DNA of 64,000 nt from Plasticicumulans lactativorans (GCF_004341245.1 NZ_SLWY01000009.1:62001-126000); one strand, 5' to 3'. Shown: positions 1 through 14,774, numbered from the stretch's first letter. The notes: generated by a model from the sequence alone, not told the origin. Translations and numbers: made by a program.

Positions 1-1040
1 GAGGCGAGCTGCGCGGCATCGGCCAGGCGCTCGGTGCCGACGCCGGGGGCCGGCACGAACTCGGTCGCCTGGCGGTTGCCGAGCGTGATCGTGCCGGTCT
101 TGTCGAGCAGCAGCACGTCGACGTCGCCCGCCGCCTCGACCGCGCGCCCGGAGGTGGCGATCACGTTGGCCTGGATCATCCGGTCCATGCCGGCGATGCC
201 GATCGCCGACAGCAGCCCACCGATCGTGGTCGGCGCGAGGCAGACGAACAGCGCGATCAGCACCGTCAGCGGCACCACCTGGCCGCTGCCGCTGGCCTCG
301 ACCGCGTAGCGCGAGTACGGCAGCAGCGTGGCGGTGACCAGCAGGAAGATCAGCGTCAGCGAGGCGAGCAGGATGGCCAGCGCGATCTCGTTGGGGGTCT
401 TCTGTCGCTTCGCCCCCTCGACCAGCCCGATCATGCGGTCGAGGAAGCTCTCGCCGGGGTTGGCGGTGATGCGCACGACCAGCCAGTCGGACAGCACCGT
501 GGTGCCGCCGGTCACCGCGCTGCGGTCGCCGCCGCTCTCGCGCACCACCGGCGCGCTCTCGCCGGTGATCGCCGATTCGTTGACCGAGGCGATGCCCTCG
601 ATCACCTCGCCGTCGCCGGGGATGATCTCGCCGGCCTCGACCAGCACCACGTCGCCGCTGCGCAGGCGGTCGGAGGGCACGGCTTCCTGCGGCGCACCGC
701 GCTGCGGCGCCTGCAGCCGCCGCGCGCGGGCGTGGGTGCGGGTGCGGCGCAGGCTCTCGGCCTGCGCCTTGCCGCGGCCCTCGGCCATCGCTTCGGCGAA
801 GTTCGCGAACAGCACCGTGAACCATAGCCACAGCGTCACCGCGAGGATGAAGCCCGCCGGGGCCTCGCCGGCGCCGCTGAGCGCCTGCAGGAACAGCAGC
901 GTGGTGAGGGCGCTGCCGACGTACACCGTGAACATCACCGGGTTGCGCAGCTGGTGGCGCGGGTGGAGCTTCTTCAGCGCGTCGACCAGGGCCTGGCGTA
1001 CCAGCGCCGCATCGAAGCGCGGGTGGGGTTTGCGGGACAT
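1..1040 (-). CDS. kdpB: KdpB, potassium-transporting P-type ATPase catalytic subunit (partial, N-terminal part)
   Basis: Catalytic ATPase subunit of the high-affinity KdpFABC potassium pump in the inner membrane. The reading frame opens at an ATG (complement of 1038-1040) and runs off the left edge of the window without a stop, giving about 346 of the usual ~680-690 residues. The translation shows the actuator-domain motif [10 protein letters not shown], several membrane segments and the P-type phosphorylation motif DKTGTIT, whose Asp is near residue 313. It lies 11 bases downstream of kdpA in the same orientation, as expected for kdpFABC. kdpC and any kdpDE would lie outside the window. The family call is firm; only the C-terminal part is unseen. 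Confidence 0.97.
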   Translation of the reverse strand, partial: MSRKPHPRFDAALVRQALVDALKKLHPRHQLRNPVMFTVYVGSALTTLLFLQALSGAGEAPAGFILAVTLWLWFTVLFANFAEAMAEGRGKAQAESLRRTRTHARARRLQAPQRGAPQEAVPSDRLRSGDVVLVEAGEIIPGDGEVIEGIASVNESAITGESAPVVRESGGDRSAVTGGTTVLSDWLVVRITANPGESFLDRMIGLVEGAKRQKTPNEIALAILLASLTLIFLLVTATLLPYSRYAVEASGSGQVVPLTVLIALFVCLAPTTIGGLLSAIGIAGMDRMIQANVIATSGRAVEAAGDVDVLLLDKTGTITLGNRQATEFVPAPGVGTERLADAAQLA

Positions 1041-1051
1041 CGTGGCGGCCC

Positions 1052-2800
1052 TCAGTGCGCGGCGAGCTGGAGCTGCTCGACCAGCGGGCCGAGCGCGAGC
1101 ACCGGGAAGAAGGTCAGCGCGCCGACGATCACCACGGTGCCGATCAGGAACCCGACGAACAGCGGGGTGTGCGTCGGCAGCGTGCCGGGGCCGGCCGGCA
1201 CGGTCTTCTTCGCGGCGAGGCTGCCGGCGATCGCCAGCACCGGCACGATCGTGCCGAAGCGCCCGAGCAGCATCACCGCGGCGCCGAGCAGGTTGTAGAA
1301 CGGCGTGTTGGCGTTGAGGCCGGCGAAGGCGCTGCCGTTGTTGTTGCCCATCGAGGTGAAGGCGTAGAGCACCTGGGCGAAGCCGTGCGCGCCGGGGTTG
1401 GAGAGCGAGGCGAGCGCCGCCGGGGTGACCGCGGCGACGGCCGTCGGCAGCAGCACCACGGCCGGCATCAGCAGCACCACGATCGCCGCCATCTTCATCT
1501 CGAAGGGCTCGATCTTCTTGCCCAGGTACTCCGGCGTGCGCCCCACCATCAGCCCGGCGACGAACACCGCGACGATCACGAACACCAGCATGCCGTACAT
1601 GCCGGCACCGACGCCGCCGAGGATGGTCTCGGAGAACTGCATCAGCGCGAGCGGCACCAGCCCGCCGAGCGGCGTGAAGGAGTCGTGCATGCCGTTCACG
1701 GCGCCGCACGAGGTGGCGGTGGTGGTGACGGCGAACAGCGCCGAGCGGGCGATGCCGAAGCGCACCTCCTTGCCTTCGAGGTTGCCGCCGGGGCTGGCGT
1801 CGCCCGCCTGCTGGTCGACGCCGAGCGCGGCGATGCGCGGGTTGCCGGCGCTCTCGGCGGCGTAGGCCGCGAACAGCGCGACCGCCAGCACGATCAGCAT
1901 CGCCGCGAGGATCGCCCAGCCCTGCCGGCGATCGCCGGTCACGCGCCCGAACAGCAGCGCGCACGCGGCCGGGAGCGCGGTCTGCGCCAGTACCAGCAGG
2001 AAGTCGGTGAGCGCGGTGGGGTTCTCGTAGGGGTGTGAGGCATTGGCGTTGAAGAAGCCGCCGCCGTTGGTGCCGAGGTGCTTGATCGCGAGCTGCGAGG
2101 CGACCGGGCCGAGCGCGATCACCTGCCCGGTGAGCGGCTGGCCGCTGGCGCTGTCGACCGTCGGCTCCAGCAGCGTGGCGGTGACGTAGGGGGCGAAGGT
2201 CTGCACCACGCCCTGGGCGGCGAGCGCCAGCGCGAGCACGAACGCCAGCGGCAGCAGCACGTAGAGCGTCGCGCGCGTCAGGTCCACCCAGAAGTTGCCG
2301 AGGGTGGCGGTCTCGCGCCGGCTGAAACCGCGGAACAGCGCCAGCATCACCGCCAGCCCGACCGCCGCCGACAGGAAGTTCTGCACCGCGAGGCCGAGCA
2401 TCTGCGTCAGATAGCTCAGCGTCGACTCGCCGCCGTAGCCCTGCCAGTTGGTGTTGGTGACGAAGCTCACTGCGGTGTTGAGCGCCGAGTCCGCCGCCAC
2501 CGCGCCAAAGCCCTGCGGGTTCAGCGGCAGCGCGCCCTGCAGCTCCTGCAGCGCGAACACGGCGAGCACGCTGAAGGCCGAGAACACCAGCACGGCGGCC
2601 GCGTAGCCGCGCCAGTCCTGCTCGGCGTCCGCCGCCGTGCCGAGCAGCCGGTAGAACGCCCGTTCCAGCGGCCCGAACGCCCGTTCGAGCGGGCCGGCGC
2701 GGCCGTCGCCGACGCGTTCCAGCCAGGCGGCGAGCGGTACCGCCACCAGCACCAGGGTGACGAGGTAGAGGCTGATCTGGGCGATGCCGTTGGCCGTCAT
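1052..2800 (-). CDS. kdpA: KdpA, potassium-binding and translocating subunit of the Kdp ATPase
   Basis: Channel-like subunit of KdpFABC that binds and moves potassium across the inner membrane. The 582-residue product is a little longer than the usual ~557 and is almost wholly hydrophobic. Selectivity-filter-like segments are visible: [37 protein letters not shown] and [12 protein letters not shown]. The ATG at 2800 is chosen over the in-frame GTG three codons upstream because a GAGGTG Shine-Dalgarno-like stretch sits at the right distance from the ATG. kdpF ends 10 bases upstream and kdpB starts 11 bases downstream. Kdp operons are classically induced by potassium limitation through KdpDE; no KdpE site was recognised here. 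Confidence 0.97.
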   Translation of the reverse strand: MTANGIAQISLYLVTLVLVAVPLAAWLERVGDGRAGPLERAFGPLERAFYRLLGTAADAEQDWRGYAAAVLVFSAFSVLAVFALQELQGALPLNPQGFGAVAADSALNTAVSFVTNTNWQGYGGESTLSYLTQMLGLAVQNFLSAAVGLAVMLALFRGFSRRETATLGNFWVDLTRATLYVLLPLAFVLALALAAQGVVQTFAPYVTATLLEPTVDSASGQPLTGQVIALGPVASQLAIKHLGTNGGGFFNANASHPYENPTALTDFLLVLAQTALPAACALLFGRVTGDRRQGWAILAAMLIVLAVALFAAYAAESAGNPRIAALGVDQQAGDASPGGNLEGKEVRFGIARSALFAVTTTATSCGAVNGMHDSFTPLGGLVPLALMQFSETILGGVGAGMYGMLVFVIVAVFVAGLMVGRTPEYLGKKIEPFEMKMAAIVVLLMPAVVLLPTAVAAVTPAALASLSNPGAHGFAQVLYAFTSMGNNNGSAFAGLNANTPFYNLLGAAVMLLGRFGTIVPVLAIAGSLAAKKTVPAGPGTLPTHTPLFVGFLIGTVVIVGALTFFPVLALGPLVEQLQLAAH

Positions 2801-2810
2801 GACGGGCACC

Positions 2811-2900
2811 TCAGAAGCGTTCGGGCCACAGAAGCGCCGCCAGCAGGAAGCCGGCGAGCGCGACCGCCACCACCGCGGCGAGCAGATGCAGGACAGCCAT
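2811..2900 (-). CDS. kdpF: KdpF, small stabilising subunit of the Kdp ATPase
   Basis: A 29-residue single-span membrane peptide starting MAVLHLLAAVVAVALAGF and ending WPERF, read from an ATG at 2900 to a TGA at 2811. Position (first gene before kdpA, 10-base gap), length (KdpF is 29-30 residues) and composition all fit KdpF, which stabilises the KdpABC complex. It is easily missed because of its size. The promoter of the operon should lie in 2901-3111, which also serves rsmG on the other strand. I see no firm promoter motif for kdp there. Confidence 0.88.
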   Translation of the reverse strand: MAVLHLLAAVVAVALAGFLLAALLWPERF

Positions 2901-3111
2901 GGACGATCTCCGCTATCAGGTTGGTGCGGAGCGCCTCCGCGGGTTCGCCCGGCGCCCTGCCGGACGGCGCAAACCCGCCCGTCCGGGCGCGGTGTCGTTG
3001 CCTGGCATCGTCGTCGCAGCCGCCGTTAAGGTTCCGTAAACACGGGCGCCCGGGGCGGCCGTGATACACTCCGCCCGCTTCGCCAGCCTGCGCGGAATCG
3101 CCCGCCCCGCC

Positions 3112-3762
3112 ATGACCACCGAACACGCCATCGCCGACGGTCTGCAGCAACTCGGTTTCGCGTTGCCGCCCGCGCTACCCGCGCGTCTGGCCGCCTACCT
3201 GCGGCTGCTGGAGCAGTGGAACCGCGCTTACAATCTGACCGCCGTGCGCGAGCCCGCGCAGATGGTGCCGCGCCACCTCCTCGACAGCCTGAGCGTGCTG
3301 CCCTGGCTACGCGGCGCGTCGCTGCTCGACGTCGGCAGCGGCGCCGGCCTGCCCGGCATCCCGCTGGCGCTCGCGCGCCCGGACCTGGCGGTCACGCTGC
3401 TCGACGGCAACGGCAAGCGCAGCCGCTTCATGACCCAGGCGGTGCTCGAACTCGGGCTCGACAACGTCACGGTGGTGCAGGCGCGGGTCGAAGACTGGCG
3501 TGCACCCGCGCCCTTCGCCTGCGTGATCTCGCGTGCCTTCGCGGCGCTGGCGGAATTCGTCGAGGCCGCCGGGCGGCAGTGCGCGGCCGACGGCCGCCTG
3601 CTCGCGATGAAGGGTCAGCTGGCGGCCGACGAACTCGCGGCCGTGCCCGCCGCCTGGCGCATCGCCGGCGTGCACCGGCTCACCGTGCCCGGACTCGAAG
3701 GCGAGCAGCGTCATCTCGTCGAACTCGTGGCCACGCGGCCTGCCGCCGCGGCGGCGCCCTGA
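3112..3762 (+). CDS. rsmG: RsmG, 16S rRNA (guanine527-N7)-methyltransferase
   Basis: SAM-dependent methyltransferase (older name GidB) that makes m7G527 in 16S rRNA. The 216-residue product has the typical N-terminal helical part ([18 protein letters not shown]), the SAM-binding loop [16 protein letters not shown], and the acidic/basic element [12 protein letters not shown]. The ATG at 3112 is preferred to the more upstream start at 3061 because it begins at the usual position relative to the conserved helices. It is followed after 23 bases by parA, the standard rsmG-parA-parB order. The gene usually found before it, mnmG, is not adjacent here; the kdp operon is there instead. Confidence 0.95.
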   Translation: MTTEHAIADGLQQLGFALPPALPARLAAYLRLLEQWNRAYNLTAVREPAQMVPRHLLDSLSVLPWLRGASLLDVGSGAGLPGIPLALARPDLAVTLLDGNGKRSRFMTQAVLELGLDNVTVVQARVEDWRAPAPFACVISRAFAALAEFVEAAGRQCAADGRLLAMKGQLAADELAAVPAAWRIAGVHRLTVPGLEGEQRHLVELVATRPAAAAAP

Positions 3763-3785
3763 CTCAACAGCGAACGGTTGCCGTC

Positions 3786-4577
3786 ATGGCCAAGATCATC
3801 GCGCTAGCGAACCAGAAGGGTGGGGTCGGCAAGACCACCACCGCCGTCAACCTCGCCGCCTGCCTCGCGCTGGCGCGCAAGAAGGTCCTGCTGGTCGACC
3901 TCGACCCGCAGGGCAATGCCACCATGGGCTGCGGCGTCGACAAGCACGCCATGTACCGCACCAGCTACGACGTGCTCCTCGGCGAGGCCGGCATCGCCGA
4001 GGCCGTGCAGCGCGGCGTGCCCGATCGCCTGCAGGTGCTGCCGGCGAACACCGACCTCGCGGCCGCCGAGGTCGCGCTGCTGAACGCCGAGCGCGCGCAG
4101 TACCGCCTCGCCGAGGCGCTGGCGCCGGTGGCCGCCACCTACGACTTCATCTTCATCGACTGCCCGCCGTCGCTCAGCATGCTGACGGTCAACGCGCTCG
4201 CGGCGGCCGAGACCCTCATCATCCCGATGCAGTGCGAGTACTACGCGCTGGAGGGGCTGACGGCGCTGCTCGACACCGTCGAGCGCGTGCGCCGCACCGT
4301 GAACCCGGCGCTGCGCATCGAGGGGCTGCTGCGCACGATGTTCGACAACCGCAACCGGCTCGCCAACGAGGTGTCGCAGCAGCTGCTCGATCACTTCGGC
4401 GACACCGTGTTCGAGACCGCCATCCCGCGCAACGTGCGCCTCGCCGAGGCGCCGAGCTACGGGCAGCCGGTGATCATCTACGACCCGTCCTCGCGTGGCG
4501 CCGAGAGCTACCAGGCGCTCGCGCGCGAGATGCTGCGCCGCACGCGCCGCGCGGCCGGCGCCCGCGCCCCGGTGTGA
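3786..4577 (+). CDS. parA: ParA/Soj chromosome-partitioning ATPase
   Basis: Deviant Walker A ATPase that binds DNA non-specifically and positions ParB-parS complexes during chromosome segregation. The 263-residue product starts [20 protein letters not shown], which contains the KGGVGKTT P-loop, followed by [11 protein letters not shown] (A' motif) and [11 protein letters not shown] (Walker B). Length and motifs match chromosomal Soj/ParA rather than the longer plasmid ParAs with an N-terminal HTH. It lies between rsmG (23 bases) and parB (14 bases), so the three are probably cotranscribed. Confidence 0.96.
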   Translation: MAKIIALANQKGGVGKTTTAVNLAACLALARKKVLLVDLDPQGNATMGCGVDKHAMYRTSYDVLLGEAGIAEAVQRGVPDRLQVLPANTDLAAAEVALLNAERAQYRLAEALAPVAATYDFIFIDCPPSLSMLTVNALAAAETLIIPMQCEYYALEGLTALLDTVERVRRTVNPALRIEGLLRTMFDNRNRLANEVSQQLLDHFGDTVFETAIPRNVRLAEAPSYGQPVIIYDPSSRGAESYQALAREMLRRTRRAAGARAPV

Positions 4578-4591
4578 AGGAGAGAGCAGCG

Positions 4592-5458
4592 ATGGCGATA
4601 CGCAAGGGCGGCCTGGGGCGTGGTCTCGATGCGCTGCTCGGCAGCAGCAGTGCCAGTGCCGTGGTGCCGGCGACCGGCGATGGCGTGCTCAAGCAGTTGC
4701 CGGTGGAGCTGATCGAGCGCGGGCGCTACCAGCCGCGCGTCGACATGCGCGCCGAGACCTTGCAGGAGCTGGCCGACTCGATCCGCGCCCAGGGCGTGGT
4801 GCAGCCCGTCGTCGTGCGGGGGCTGCCCGGCGGGCGCTACGAGTTGATCGCGGGCGAGCGCCGCTGGCGCGCCGCGCAACTCGCCGGCCTGGCCGAGGTG
4901 CCGGCGCTGGTGCGCGACGTGCCCGACCAGGCCGTCGTGGCGATCGCGCTGATCGAGAACATCCAGCGCGAGGCGCTGAACCCGCTGGAGGAAGCCGCGG
5001 CCCTGCAGCGGCTGATCGAGGAGTTCGACCTCACCCACCAGGGCGCCGCCGAGGCGATCGGTCGTTCCCGCACCGCCGTCACCAATCTGCTGCGCCTGCT
5101 CGATCTCAGCGCCGAGGTGCAGAAACTGGTCCAGGAACGCAAGCTCGAAATGGGGCATGCGCGTGCCTTGCTGCCGTTGCCGGCGGCGCTGCAACTCGAA
5201 GCCGCACGCCAGGTTTGCCTGCGTGGACTCTCGGTGCGCGAAACCGAAGTTCTCGCGCGCCGGCTGGCGCAGGGCGGCGCGGCGCCGGTGGCGCCGAAGA
5301 GCCTTCCTGATCCTGACATCAACCGTTTGCAGGACGATCTCGCGCAGCGCCTGGGGGCGCGTGTGCAAGTGCAGCACGGCGCCGGCGGCCGCGGGCGATT
5401 GGTGATTCATTACAATGATTTGGATGAACTCGACGGGATACTCAAGCATCTCCATTGA
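4592..5458 (+). CDS. parB: ParB/Spo0J chromosome-partitioning DNA-binding protein
   Basis: CTP-dependent clamp that loads at parS sites and spreads on DNA. The 288-residue product begins with the conserved KGGLGRGLDALLG N-terminal peptide that stimulates ParA. It then has the ParB/Srx domain with GERRWRAAQ and ENIQREALNPLEEA, a KorB-like helix-turn-helix (RSRTAVTNLLRLLDLS) and a short C-terminal dimerisation part. An AGGAGAG ribosome-binding site precedes the ATG at 4592. No full parS palindrome was seen in the window. Confidence 0.96.
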   Translation: MAIRKGGLGRGLDALLGSSSASAVVPATGDGVLKQLPVELIERGRYQPRVDMRAETLQELADSIRAQGVVQPVVVRGLPGGRYELIAGERRWRAAQLAGLAEVPALVRDVPDQAVVAIALIENIQREALNPLEEAAALQRLIEEFDLTHQGAAEAIGRSRTAVTNLLRLLDLSAEVQKLVQERKLEMGHARALLPLPAALQLEAARQVCLRGLSVRETEVLARRLAQGGAAPVAPKSLPDPDINRLQDDLAQRLGARVQVQHGAGGRGRLVIHYNDLDELDGILKHLH

Positions 5459-5482
5459 CGCTTTTGGCGATTAAGTTGCCGA

Positions 5483-5511
5483 TTGACCGTCCAGATACTC
5501 ATTTCTATAAT
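5483..5511 (+). promoter_or_regulatory. Sigma-70 promoter of the atp operon
   Basis: In the 115-base gap between parB and atpI there is a TTGACC -35 element (5483-5488), a spacer of exactly 17 bases, and a perfect TATAAT -10 element (5506-5511). The predicted start is near 5518, about 55 bases upstream of atpI. This near-consensus promoter fits constitutive, strong expression of ATP synthase. The match is read directly; activity is inferred. Confidence 0.82.
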
Positions 5512-5573
5512 GCGCCGCGCGCTGCGGGTGCTCGCCCAAGCACGAGATTACGATCCGAGATTGCAGTTTTAGC

Positions 5574-6786
<1,213 letters not shown>

Positions 6787-6857
6787 TCCCCGGCGCCACC
6801 CCGTCGTCCGGTAGGTCTGTTTCGCTTCACCTGTCGTCCAACCTCAATCCGACTTGA

Positions 6858-7157
<300 letters not shown>

Positions 7158-7210
7158 GTGTGCCGGGCTCGCCGGGCAACCACGGCTAACGTGTTTACGG
7201 GGGTACTAGC

Positions 7211-7681
7211 GTGAATATCAATGCCACTCTGATCGGGCAGATGATCACGTTCGGCCTTCTGGTGTGGTTCACGATGAACTTTGTATGGCCGCCGCTGATC
7301 AAGGCCATGCAGGATCGCCAGAAGCGCATTGCCGAAGGCTTGGCGTCAGCGGAACGCGGCGTCCACGAGCAGGAGCTGGCCAGGGCCAGGGCTGCCGAGA
7401 TGCTCAAGGATGCCAAGCAGCAGGCCGCCGAGATCATCGCCCAGGCGCAGCGGCGGGCCGTCGAGCTCGTCGAACAGTCCAAGACCGAGGCCCGTGCGGA
7501 GGGCGAGCGCCAGCTCCACGCCGCCCGTGCGGAGATCGAGCTTGAGGTCAACCGGGCGCGCGAGCACCTGCGCACCGAGGTGGCGGGTATCGCCGTCGCC
7601 GGCGCGAGCAAGATCCTGAAGCGTGAAATCGACGCCAAGGCGAATGCCCAGTTGCTCGACGACTTGGTGTCGCAGCTCTAA
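7211..7681 (+). CDS. atpF: ATP synthase Fo subunit b
   Basis: Peripheral-stalk subunit: one N-terminal membrane helix ([20 protein letters not shown]) followed by a long charged coiled coil rich in Ala, Glu, Arg and Gln. Its 156 residues match the E. coli b subunit length. It starts with GTG at 7211. Spacing of 53 bases from atpE and 18 bases to atpH supports cotranscription. Confidence 0.96.
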   Translation: MNINATLIGQMITFGLLVWFTMNFVWPPLIKAMQDRQKRIAEGLASAERGVHEQELARARAAEMLKDAKQQAAEIIAQAQRRAVELVEQSKTEARAEGERQLHAARAEIELEVNRAREHLRTEVAGIAVAGASKILKREIDAKANAQLLDDLVSQL

Positions 7682-7699
7682 TCCGGACAGGACCATCCC

Positions 7700-8254
7700 A
7701 TGGCTGAAACGACAACAGTAGCTCGGCCCTACGCCCGGGCCGCTTTCGAGTACGCCCAGAGCAAGAAGGGCGGCTTGAAGAAGTGGTCGGAGGCGCTGTC
7801 GGCGGCTGCCACGATCGCGTCGGATGCCGGCATGCAGGCTCTGCTCGCGAGCCCCACCCTTTCCGCCGCCGACAAGACGTCGCTGCTCGTCGACCTGTGC
7901 CGCGCTGCCGCTGGCGACAAGGCCATTTCCGATGAGTTCTGCAACTTCGTCCGCTTGCTGGCCGACAACGGCCGCCTGCGCAGCCTGGTGGACATCGCGG
8001 CGCTCTACGAGGTGTTCCGCTCGGAGGCCGAGAAGACGATCCATGCCGAAGTCATCTCCGCCTTCGAGGTCGACGACGAGCAGAAGGCGCGGATCGTCAC
8101 CGCACTCAAGAAGCGCTTCAACCGCGACGTCGCACTCGAATGTCGCGTCGATCAGTCGCTGATCGGTGGCGCGGTCATCCGGGCCGGGGACGTGGTCATC
8201 GACGGTTCAGTGGGGGGCCAGTTGGCCAAGTTCGCCACCGCCCTGCGCCAGTAA
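7700..8254 (+). CDS. atpH: ATP synthase F1 subunit delta
   Basis: Connects the b-subunit stalk to the top of the F1 alpha/beta hexamer. The 184-residue product has the conserved N-terminal VARPYARAAFEYA and the C-terminal DQSLIGGAVIRAGDVVIDGSV typical of the OSCP/delta family. It lies between atpF and atpA with short gaps of 18 and 15 bases. Confidence 0.96.
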   Translation: MAETTTVARPYARAAFEYAQSKKGGLKKWSEALSAAATIASDAGMQALLASPTLSAADKTSLLVDLCRAAAGDKAISDEFCNFVRLLADNGRLRSLVDIAALYEVFRSEAEKTIHAEVISAFEVDDEQKARIVTALKKRFNRDVALECRVDQSLIGGAVIRAGDVVIDGSVGGQLAKFATALRQ

Positions 8255-8269
8255 GGGGAAAATAGGCTC

Positions 8270-9811
<1,542 letters not shown>

Positions 9812-9823
9812 GCGGGTGTCAGC

Positions 9824-10690
9824 ATGGCCGGTGCCAAAGAGATTCGAACGAAGATCAAGAGTATCAAGAGTACTCAGAAGATTACCCGCGCCATGCAGAT
9901 GGTCGCGGCGAGCAAGATGCGCAAGGCGCAGGACCGCATGCTCGCGGCCCGGCCTTATGCCGAGAAGATTCGGACCGTCATCTCGCACCTGGCCCATGCC
10001 TACACCGAGTACCGCCCGCCGGCGCTGAGCGACCGTCCGGTCACCAAGCGTGTCGGCTACATCGTGATCTCCACCGATCGCGGGCTCTGCGGTGGCCTGA
10101 ACACCAACATGTTCAAGGCCACCGTGCAGTCGATGCGCGAGTGGCAGGCGCAGGGCGTCGAGAGCGTCATGTGCACGGTCGGCGGCAAGGCGAGCGTGTT
10201 CTTCCGGCGGCTCGGCATCAAGATCCTGGCGCAGACCACGCATCTGGGTGACGCGCCGCACTTCGAGGACCTGGTCGGCTCCGTCAAGGTGATGTTCGAC
10301 CAGTTCGCCGCCGGCGAGATCGACCGCATCTACCTCGTGCACAACGTCTTCGTGAACACGATGACGCAGAAGCCGAGCGTCGAGGTGCTGCTGCCGATCA
10401 CGGCGCGTGTCGAGAAGGTCGATGCGCCGCACCGCTGGGACTATCTGTACGAGCCCGACGCGACCGTGCTGCTCGACACCCTGCTGATCCGCTACGTCGA
10501 ATCACTGGTGTACCAGGGCCTGGTCGAGAACGTCGCCTGCGAGATGGCGTCACGCATGATCGCCATGAAGAGTGCCACCGACAACGCCGGCACGATCATC
10601 AGCGAGCTGCAACTGGTCTACAACAAGGCCCGCCAGGCGGCGATCACGCAGGAACTTTCCGAGATCGTGGCAGGTGCCGCGGCGGTCTAG
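9824..10690 (+). CDS. atpG: ATP synthase F1 subunit gamma
   Basis: Central rotor shaft. The 288-residue product begins [20 protein letters not shown] and ends with the conserved C-terminal helix [20 protein letters not shown] followed by [16 protein letters not shown], the two long helices that form the coiled-coil axle. It lies 12 bases after atpA and 34 bases before atpD. Confidence 0.97.
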   Translation: MAGAKEIRTKIKSIKSTQKITRAMQMVAASKMRKAQDRMLAARPYAEKIRTVISHLAHAYTEYRPPALSDRPVTKRVGYIVISTDRGLCGGLNTNMFKATVQSMREWQAQGVESVMCTVGGKASVFFRRLGIKILAQTTHLGDAPHFEDLVGSVKVMFDQFAAGEIDRIYLVHNVFVNTMTQKPSVEVLLPITARVEKVDAPHRWDYLYEPDATVLLDTLLIRYVESLVYQGLVENVACEMASRMIAMKSATDNAGTIISELQLVYNKARQAAITQELSEIVAGAAAV

Positions 10691-10712
10691 GTCGCCGTTT
10701 TCGAGAGTTTAA

Positions 10713-12101
<1,389 letters not shown>

Positions 12102-12110
12102 TGACGTCCA

Positions 12111-12138
12111 GACCCCGCGCCGCGCGCGGCGCGGGGTC
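12111..12138. repeat. 28-base perfect palindrome between atpD and atpC
   Basis: Two 14-base GC-rich arms (GACCCCGCGCCGCG and its complement) abut with no loop, ten bases after the atpD stop. There is no following T-run, so it is not a classical terminator for the plus strand. In RNA it would form a very stable hairpin that could act as an mRNA 3'-end stabiliser or as a partial attenuator between atpD and atpC. Confidence 0.8.
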
Positions 12139-12169
12139 CCGTTACCGACCGATCAAGAGGTAAGACGTC

Positions 12170-12592
12170 ATGGCGATGACGCTGCATGTCGACATCGTGA
12201 GTGCCGAGAAGCAGATCTTCTCCGGTACCGCGGAGATGGTGAGCGCCACCGGCGAACTGGGCGAGCTGGGCATCCTGCCGCGCCACAGCCAGATGCTGAC
12301 GCGGCTGCGGCCCGGCCAGGTGCGCGTCAAGCTGCTGCACGGCGAGGAGCAGGTGTTCTACGTCTCCGGCGGCCTGCTGGAGGTGCAGCCGCACGTGGTG
12401 ACGGTGCTCGCCGACACCGCCGAGCGTGCCGCCGACCTCGACGAGGCCGCCGCGCTCGAAGCCAAGCGCCGCGCCGAGGACACGATGCGCAACAAGGTCG
12501 ACGAGATCAGCTACGCGCGTGCCCAGGCCGAACTGGTCGAGGCGATGGCGCAGCTCCAGGCGATCGAGAAGCTGCGCAGGATGCGCAGGTAA
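12170..12592 (+). CDS. atpC: ATP synthase F1 subunit epsilon
   Basis: Rotor-foot and regulatory subunit of F1. The 140-residue product has the N-terminal beta-sandwich ([35 protein letters not shown]) and the C-terminal helical hairpin ending [10 protein letters not shown]. It is the last gene of the atp operon and is followed by a clear terminator. Confidence 0.97.
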   Translation: MAMTLHVDIVSAEKQIFSGTAEMVSATGELGELGILPRHSQMLTRLRPGQVRVKLLHGEEQVFYVSGGLLEVQPHVVTVLADTAERAADLDEAAALEAKRRAEDTMRNKVDEISYARAQAELVEAMAQLQAIEKLRRMRR

Positions 12593-12601
12593 GCACTACC
12601 G

Positions 12602-12630
12602 AGGCCGTGCCCCGCACGGCCTTTCGTTTT
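12602..12630 (+). terminator. Rho-independent terminator of the atp operon
   Basis: A 9-bp stem AGGCCGTGC/GCACGGCCT with a CCC loop, followed by TTCGTTTT. It starts 10 bases after the atpC stop and separates the atp operon from glmU. Confidence 0.88.
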
Positions 12631-12756
12631 GGATGGCTTCCGCGGCGCCGTTCCGGTGCCGCAACGGGCGGTCGCCTGCAGGCGCTCGCCGTGTCCCGCG
12701 ACCGGGCCGTGGCGCCGGCAGGACCGCCCCTCCCGCATCCGGAGGTTGCCCGGGAC

Positions 12757-14127
12757 ATGAACCTGTCCGTCGTCATCCTTGCCGCCGGCAAGGGCAAGCG
12801 CATGGTGTCCGATCTGCCCAAGGTGCTGCACCCGGTGGGTGGCCGGCCGATGCTCGCGCACGTGCTCGACACCGCCCGCCGCCTCGGCGCCCGCAGCCGG
12901 CACGTGGTCTACGGCCACGGCGGCGAGCAGGTGCTGCAGGCGTTCGCCGCGGCCGGCGACGTCGTCTGGTGCGAGCAGGCCGAGCAGCTCGGCACCGGTC
13001 ACGCGGTGGCGCAGGCGCTGCCGGGGATCGATGACGCCGCCGTCGTGCTGGTGCTCTACGGCGACGTGCCGCTGCCCCGGCTGGAGACGCTGACGCCGCT
13101 GGTCGAGCGCGCCGGCGCCGGCGCGCTCGCGCTGCTCACCGTCGAGCTGCCCGATCCCACCGGCTATGGCCGCATCGTCCGCGACGCCGCCGGGCGCGTG
13201 CAGCACATCGTCGAGGAAAAGGACGCCGACGCCGCGCAGAAGCGCATCCGCGAAGGCAACACCGGGATCCTCGCGGTCAACGCCGGGCGCCTGCGCGCCT
13301 GGGTGGCGCGGCTCGGCAACGCCAATGCCCAAGGCGAGTACTACCTCACCGACGTGATCGCGATGGCGGTGGCCGACGGGGTGGCGGTCGAGGCGGTGCT
13401 CTGCACCGACCCGCTGGAGGTGTCCGGCGTCAACAACCGCCGCCAGCTCGCCGAGCTCGAGCGCGCCTGGCAGCGCCGCCAGACCGACGCGCTGATGGAC
13501 GGCGGCGCCACGCTGTTCGATCCGGCGCGCGTCGACGTGCGCGGCGAGGTCAGCACCGGGCGCGACTGCACCATCGACGTCAACGTGGTGCTGGCGGGGC
13601 GGGTGCGCCTCGGCGACCGCGTGCGCATCGGCCCGAACTGCGTGATCCGCGATGCCGAGATCGCCGACGACGTCGAGGTCTTCGCCAACAGCGTGATCGA
13701 GGAGGCGGTGATCGGCCGCGCCGCGCGCATCGGCCCGTACGCGCGGCTGCGCCCCGGTGCCGTGCTCGCCGCCGATACCCATGTCGGCAACTTCGTCGAG
13801 ATCAAGAAGGCGAGCATCGGCCGCGGCTCCAAGGTGAACCACCTGAGCTACATCGGCGACGCCGAGATCGGCACCGACGTCAACGTCGGCGCCGGCACCA
13901 TCACCTGCAACTACGACGGCGTGAACAAGCACACCACGGTGATCGACGACGGCGCCTTCATCGGCTCCAACTCGGCGCTGGTCGCACCGGTGCGCATCGG
14001 CGCCGGGGCGACGGTCGGCGCCGGCTCGGTGATCGGCAAGGACGTGCCCGACGGCGTGCTGGCGCTGACCCGCGCGCGCCAGCGCGTGGTCAGCGACTGG
14101 GAACGGCCGCAGAAGTCGGCCGAGTAG
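12757..14127 (+). CDS. glmU: GlmU, bifunctional GlcN-1-P acetyltransferase and GlcNAc-1-P uridyltransferase
   Basis: Makes UDP-GlcNAc for peptidoglycan and lipopolysaccharide. The 456-residue product has the N-terminal uridyltransferase motif [20 protein letters not shown] and [13 protein letters not shown], then the C-terminal left-handed beta-helix of hexapeptide repeats with [12 protein letters not shown] and [17 protein letters not shown]. The ATG at 12757 is preceded by GGAGG. Its location right after atpC is common in beta- and gammaproteobacteria, although here a terminator separates them. Confidence 0.97.
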   Translation: MNLSVVILAAGKGKRMVSDLPKVLHPVGGRPMLAHVLDTARRLGARSRHVVYGHGGEQVLQAFAAAGDVVWCEQAEQLGTGHAVAQALPGIDDAAVVLVLYGDVPLPRLETLTPLVERAGAGALALLTVELPDPTGYGRIVRDAAGRVQHIVEEKDADAAQKRIREGNTGILAVNAGRLRAWVARLGNANAQGEYYLTDVIAMAVADGVAVEAVLCTDPLEVSGVNNRRQLAELERAWQRRQTDALMDGGATLFDPARVDVRGEVSTGRDCTIDVNVVLAGRVRLGDRVRIGPNCVIRDAEIADDVEVFANSVIEEAVIGRAARIGPYARLRPGAVLAADTHVGNFVEIKKASIGRGSKVNHLSYIGDAEIGTDVNVGAGTITCNYDGVNKHTTVIDDGAFIGSNSALVAPVRIGAGATVGAGSVIGKDVPDGVLALTRARQRVVSDWERPQKSAE

Positions 14128-14167
14128 CGCGCGTCGCGGCGCGCGGCCAACACCGGGAGCTTCTCCG

Positions 14168-14746
14168 ATGGGCGCACTGGTATTCGGTCTGCTGCTGTTC
14201 CTGGGCACGCACTCGCTGCGCATCGTCGCCGAGGACTGGCGCGCGCGGCAGCTCGCGCGGCTCGGCCCCCGGCGCTGGCAGGGCCTGTTCGCGCTGGTGG
14301 CGGCGCTGGGCTTCGTGCTGCTGGTCTGGGGCTACGGGCAGACGCGGCTCGACGGCGTCGCGCTGTGGCAGCCGCCGCTGTGGACACGCCACCTCGCGGC
14401 GCTGCTGATGCTGCCGGCGCTGATCCTGGTCGCCGCGGCCTACGGGCCGGCCAACCGCATCCGCGCGGCGCTGGGCCACCCGATGCTGGCGGGGGTCAAG
14501 CTCTGGGCCTTCGCCCACCTGCTCGCCAACGGCCGGCTCGGCGACGTGCTGCTGTTCGGCGCCTTCCTGCTCTGGGCGGTGCTGGACTTCCGTGCCGCGC
14601 GCCAGCGCGACCGCCGCGCCGGCGTGATGCCGGCGGCCGGCTCGGTCGCCGCCACCGTGCTCGCGGTCGCCGCCGGCGCCGGCGTCTGGCTCGCCTTCGC
14701 GAGCTTCCTGCACCGCTGGCTGATCGGCGTGCCGGTGTTCGGCTGA
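14168..14746 (+). CDS. NnrU-family membrane protein
   Basis: A 192-residue inner-membrane protein with about five to six hydrophobic segments. The family hallmark is HPMLAGVKLWAFAHLLANGRLGDVLLF. NnrU-domain proteins were named from a denitrification context, and some relatives are involved in isoprenoid or carotenoid isomerisation (Z-ISO). The exact role of this copy cannot be read from sequence. It follows glmU by 40 bases and may be cotranscribed. There are no nitrite or nitric-oxide reductase genes nearby. Confidence 0.85.
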   Translation: MGALVFGLLLFLGTHSLRIVAEDWRARQLARLGPRRWQGLFALVAALGFVLLVWGYGQTRLDGVALWQPPLWTRHLAALLMLPALILVAAAYGPANRIRAALGHPMLAGVKLWAFAHLLANGRLGDVLLFGAFLLWAVLDFRAARQRDRRAGVMPAAGSVAATVLAVAAGAGVWLAFASFLHRWLIGVPVFG

Positions 14747-14774
14747 GCGGCCGCCCGGCACGCCGTCGGCGGCG

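Noticed and set aside
4592-5573. parS site near parB
   Set aside because: No full TGTTTCACGTGAAACA-like palindrome was seen here or elsewhere in the window.
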